Of a DNA stretch of 64,000 nt, positions 62,784 through 64,000 are shown in pieces (the first letter of the stretch is position 1; every line of letters starts with the position of its first letter). The notes under the pieces are model-generated. The model searched no databases. It saw only the letters and a program-made list of their open reading frames with translations, and was not told the DNA's origin. Source of the DNA: Clostridia bacterium (GTDB lineage: Bacteria > Bacillota > Clostridia > Oscillospirales > Acutalibacteraceae); contig JAFQBE010000024.1 in assembly GCA_017416765.1 (NCBI GenBank), positions 1-64,000 of the forward strand. The letters run 5' to 3'. A program made the translations under genes and the position numbers.

Positions 62784-63508
62784 TGTTTTATATCCTCCTT
62801 GATATTGTTTACATTTTGATTTTTGGCATCAGCCTGTACAGCTTCTGCCTTTGGTTTATTTTTAAGCAGTTTGAAAACCACTTTAAATAACATTCTGAAT
62901 GCCATAACAACAACCGCATTGGTTGCAAATATGGGTCGGTACGAAATTACCGCACGGAAAACCGCAGTTTTTTCTGCTGCAATAAAGTTTGGTCTTACAG
63001 CGCAATCGTATTCTTTAACCTTACAGGTGCTTGTAATAAGACCCATTGCAGGGAATATTGCCGAACAGGTTTTACCATATAACATAGACGTTTCGCAAGC
63101 ATCATTTGCACCCACGGTCAGATAAAGTTTAAGCTCATCAAAAACAACATGCCTGAACATTGAGCCAAACATTCCGTTAATTGCTTTTACAGTATCACGA
63201 AGTAGCTGTAAAACGCCGGAAAAGCCCTGATTATTATAGAATGCCTTAATGATGTTATCCTTCTTCGGAGCATTCGGGTCTGCAGGTTTTTCTTCTTCCT
63301 TCGGTTTCTCTTCCTTCTTTGGCTTTTCCTTTTTAGGCTTCTTTTCCTTTTCGGGTTTTTCTTTCTTTGGCAGGATGGGCAGCTTGATAAAAAGCCAGCG
63401 TACATCAAGCTTAAAATCTTCATCATAAGTCATATAAACAGTGACTTTAACAGAAAACACAAACACAAAGAAAGCTATAATACCGAGTATAATCCAAAGT
63501 GCCGTCAA
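62780..63508 (-). CDS. DUF2953 membrane protein with a Lys/Glu-rich linker
   Basis: A 242-residue protein with an N-terminal membrane helix (about 3-20), the family segment DFKLDVRWLFIKLPILP, and a low-complexity Lys-Glu-Pro stretch (about residues 48-85). The C-terminal globular part contains HVVFDELKLYLTVGANDAC and a final weak hydrophobic segment. DUF2953 proteins regularly stand beside ytfJ and scpB in clostridia. Function is unknown. It overlaps ytfJ by 4 nt. Confidence 0.86.
   Translation of the reverse strand: MTALWIILGIIAFFVFVFSVKVTVYMTYDEDFKLDVRWLFIKLPILPKKEKPEKEKKPKKEKPKKEEKPKEEEKPADPNAPKKDNIIKAFYNNQGFSGVLQLLRDTVKAINGMFGSMFRHVVFDELKLYLTVGANDACETSMLYGKTCSAIFPAMGLITSTCKVKEYDCAVRPNFIAAEKTAVFRAVISYRPIFATNAVVVMAFRMLFKVVFKLLKNKPKAEAVQADAKNQNVNNIKEDIKQ
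63255..63371 (-). repeat. Low-complexity purine-rich coding tract in the DUF2953 gene
   Basis: About 115 bp are almost pure A/G on the coding (minus) strand, encoding iterations of Lys-Lys-Glu-Lys-Pro type. Imperfect repetition of AAGGAAAAG-like units makes it prone to length change. Confidence 0.7.
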
Positions 63509-63528
63509 GCTGACACCTCCTTATAAAA

Positions 63529-64000
63529 TCAAGTGAAGTCTTCGTTAAACAGCTCATCATCCGCTTCGGAAATAAGGTTTTCATCCTGCGGAAGAACAAG
63601 CATTTCGGGACCTTTTTTAGCCTTTTCGGGTGCTTCGGGGGCTGCTTCAAGAGCCTGCTTGAGTTCGTCCTCCTTCTTTTCGGGAAGGGGCGGCAATTCA
63701 CTCAAATCCGATACGCAGAAGCTGCGCAGGAAATGAGCGGTTGTACCGTAAATCAGAGGTCTGCCGGGAAGTTCAAGTCTGCCCTTTTCTTCGATAAGTC
63801 CGCGTTGACAAAGGGTAGCTATAACGCCTGAACAGTCAACACCGCGTACCTGCTCAACGAACGATTTTGTTACCGGCTGATTATATGCAATAACAGCAAG
63901 CACTTCAAAAGCAGCAGAAGACAGGGGTGTATTACGCTTGAGGTCGAGTATTTCGCGGATAAGCGGTGCAAATTCCTGCTTGGAGCAAAGCTGAAGCTTG
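63529..64000 (-). CDS. scpB: Segregation and condensation protein ScpB (5' end outside the window)
   Basis: The winged-helix subunit of the SMC-ScpA-ScpB condensin. The visible part runs from the window edge: reading in from position 64000 gives LQLCSKQEFAPLIREI, KRNTPLSSAAFEVLAVIAYNQPVTKSFVEQVRGVDCSGVI and GRPLIYGTTAHFLRSF, all ScpB hallmarks. A C-terminal acidic, Ala/Glu-rich tail follows. An in-frame GTG at 63903 is internal, not the true start. It is followed by DUF2953 after 20 nt. Confidence 0.93.
   Translation of the reverse strand, partial: KLQLCSKQEFAPLIREILDLKRNTPLSSAAFEVLAVIAYNQPVTKSFVEQVRGVDCSGVIATLCQRGLIEEKGRLELPGRPLIYGTTAHFLRSFCVSDLSELPPLPEKKEDELKQALEAAPEAPEKAKKGPEMLVLPQDENLISEADDELFNEDFT

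Noticed and set aside
1-64000. tRNA or rRNA genes, CRISPR arrays, insertion sequences, prophage
   Set aside because: No cloverleaf-like segment, rRNA motif, spaced direct repeats, transposase or integrase was recognised in the intergenic gaps or frames. The largest non-coding gaps (30921-31232 and 44858-45093) hold the pyr leader and promoters.

Overview
The window (about 40% GC) looks like chromosome of a low-GC Gram-positive of the class Clostridia, most likely a Ruminococcaceae/Oscillospiraceae-type gut anaerobe. The grounds are: Shine-Dalgarno-led genes in tight operons, the Bacillus/Clostridium gene order yicC-remA-gmk-rpoZ-priA-def-fmt-rsmB-rlmN-prpC-prkC-rsgA-spoVM, sporulation-type genes (spoVM, ytfJ/gerW, a CwlD-like amidase), acetate kinase, and a flavin/iron-sulphur complex of the electron-bifurcating kind. 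I see no rRNA, tRNA, CRISPR array, insertion sequence, prophage or integration site. This is core chromosome with some accessory sugar and lipid genes.

Layout. 0.1-6.5 kb (minus): a cell-wall/DNA-maintenance run, PBP1A-ruvX-vanZ-cwlD-radA-DUF6873. 6.7-8.2 kb: a small BofC_C-like protein and an AlaA-type aminotransferase, convergent with overlapping stops. 8.3-14.3 kb (plus): proB-proA followed without a visible terminator by araD-araA, then a GPH-type sugar symporter with its own promoter. 14.4-17.5 kb: an ABC exporter with an N-terminal soluble/zinc-ribbon region, a DUF1854 protein and the c-di-AMP receptor DarA. 17.6-21.1 kb: a secreted neutral-ceramidase-like enzyme, acetate kinase and a small membrane protein. 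21.1-31.1 kb (minus): a nine-gene UMP operon, pyrC-carA-carB-pyrK-pyrD-pyrF-pyrE-pyrB-pyrI, behind a leader that folds as a PyrR-type attenuator. 31.2-39.8 kb: an unknown membrane protein, two glycerophosphodiester phosphodiesterases, an alpha-galactosidase/metallophosphoesterase/inositol-phosphatase operon and an APH-fold kinase. 39.9-44.9 kb (minus): a three-subunit flavin/Fe-S oxidoreductase resembling the Sporomusa-type transhydrogenase Stn. 45.1-46.9 kb: a second GPH symporter plus an ArsC/Spx-fold protein. 47-60 kb (minus): the conserved yicC-to-spoVM cluster. 60-64 kb (minus): scpB (cut by the window edge)-DUF2953-ytfJ-dacF-like-rluB-GNAT.

The observations I rate highest are: (1) CarA, the glutaminase subunit of carbamoyl-phosphate synthetase, has lost all three residues of its catalytic triad (Cys to Gly, His to Leu, Glu to Ser) while sitting intact inside the pyr operon, which suggests an ammonia-dependent synthetase; (2) the Stn/Hyd-like complex has a GltD/NfnB-type subunit fused to NuoG-like Fe-S domains and a remnant of a molybdopterin-oxidoreductase domain; (3) a complete PyrR-type terminator/antiterminator/anti-antiterminator leader precedes pyrC; (4) a 28-codon spoVM gene lies in an apparently empty gap; (5) a GH27 alpha-galactosidase carries a carbohydrate-binding-like domain inserted in its catalytic barrel; (6) an ABC exporter, DUF1854 and c-di-AMP receptor form one operon.

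All functions are read from sequence motifs and remembered family features. No database search was run.
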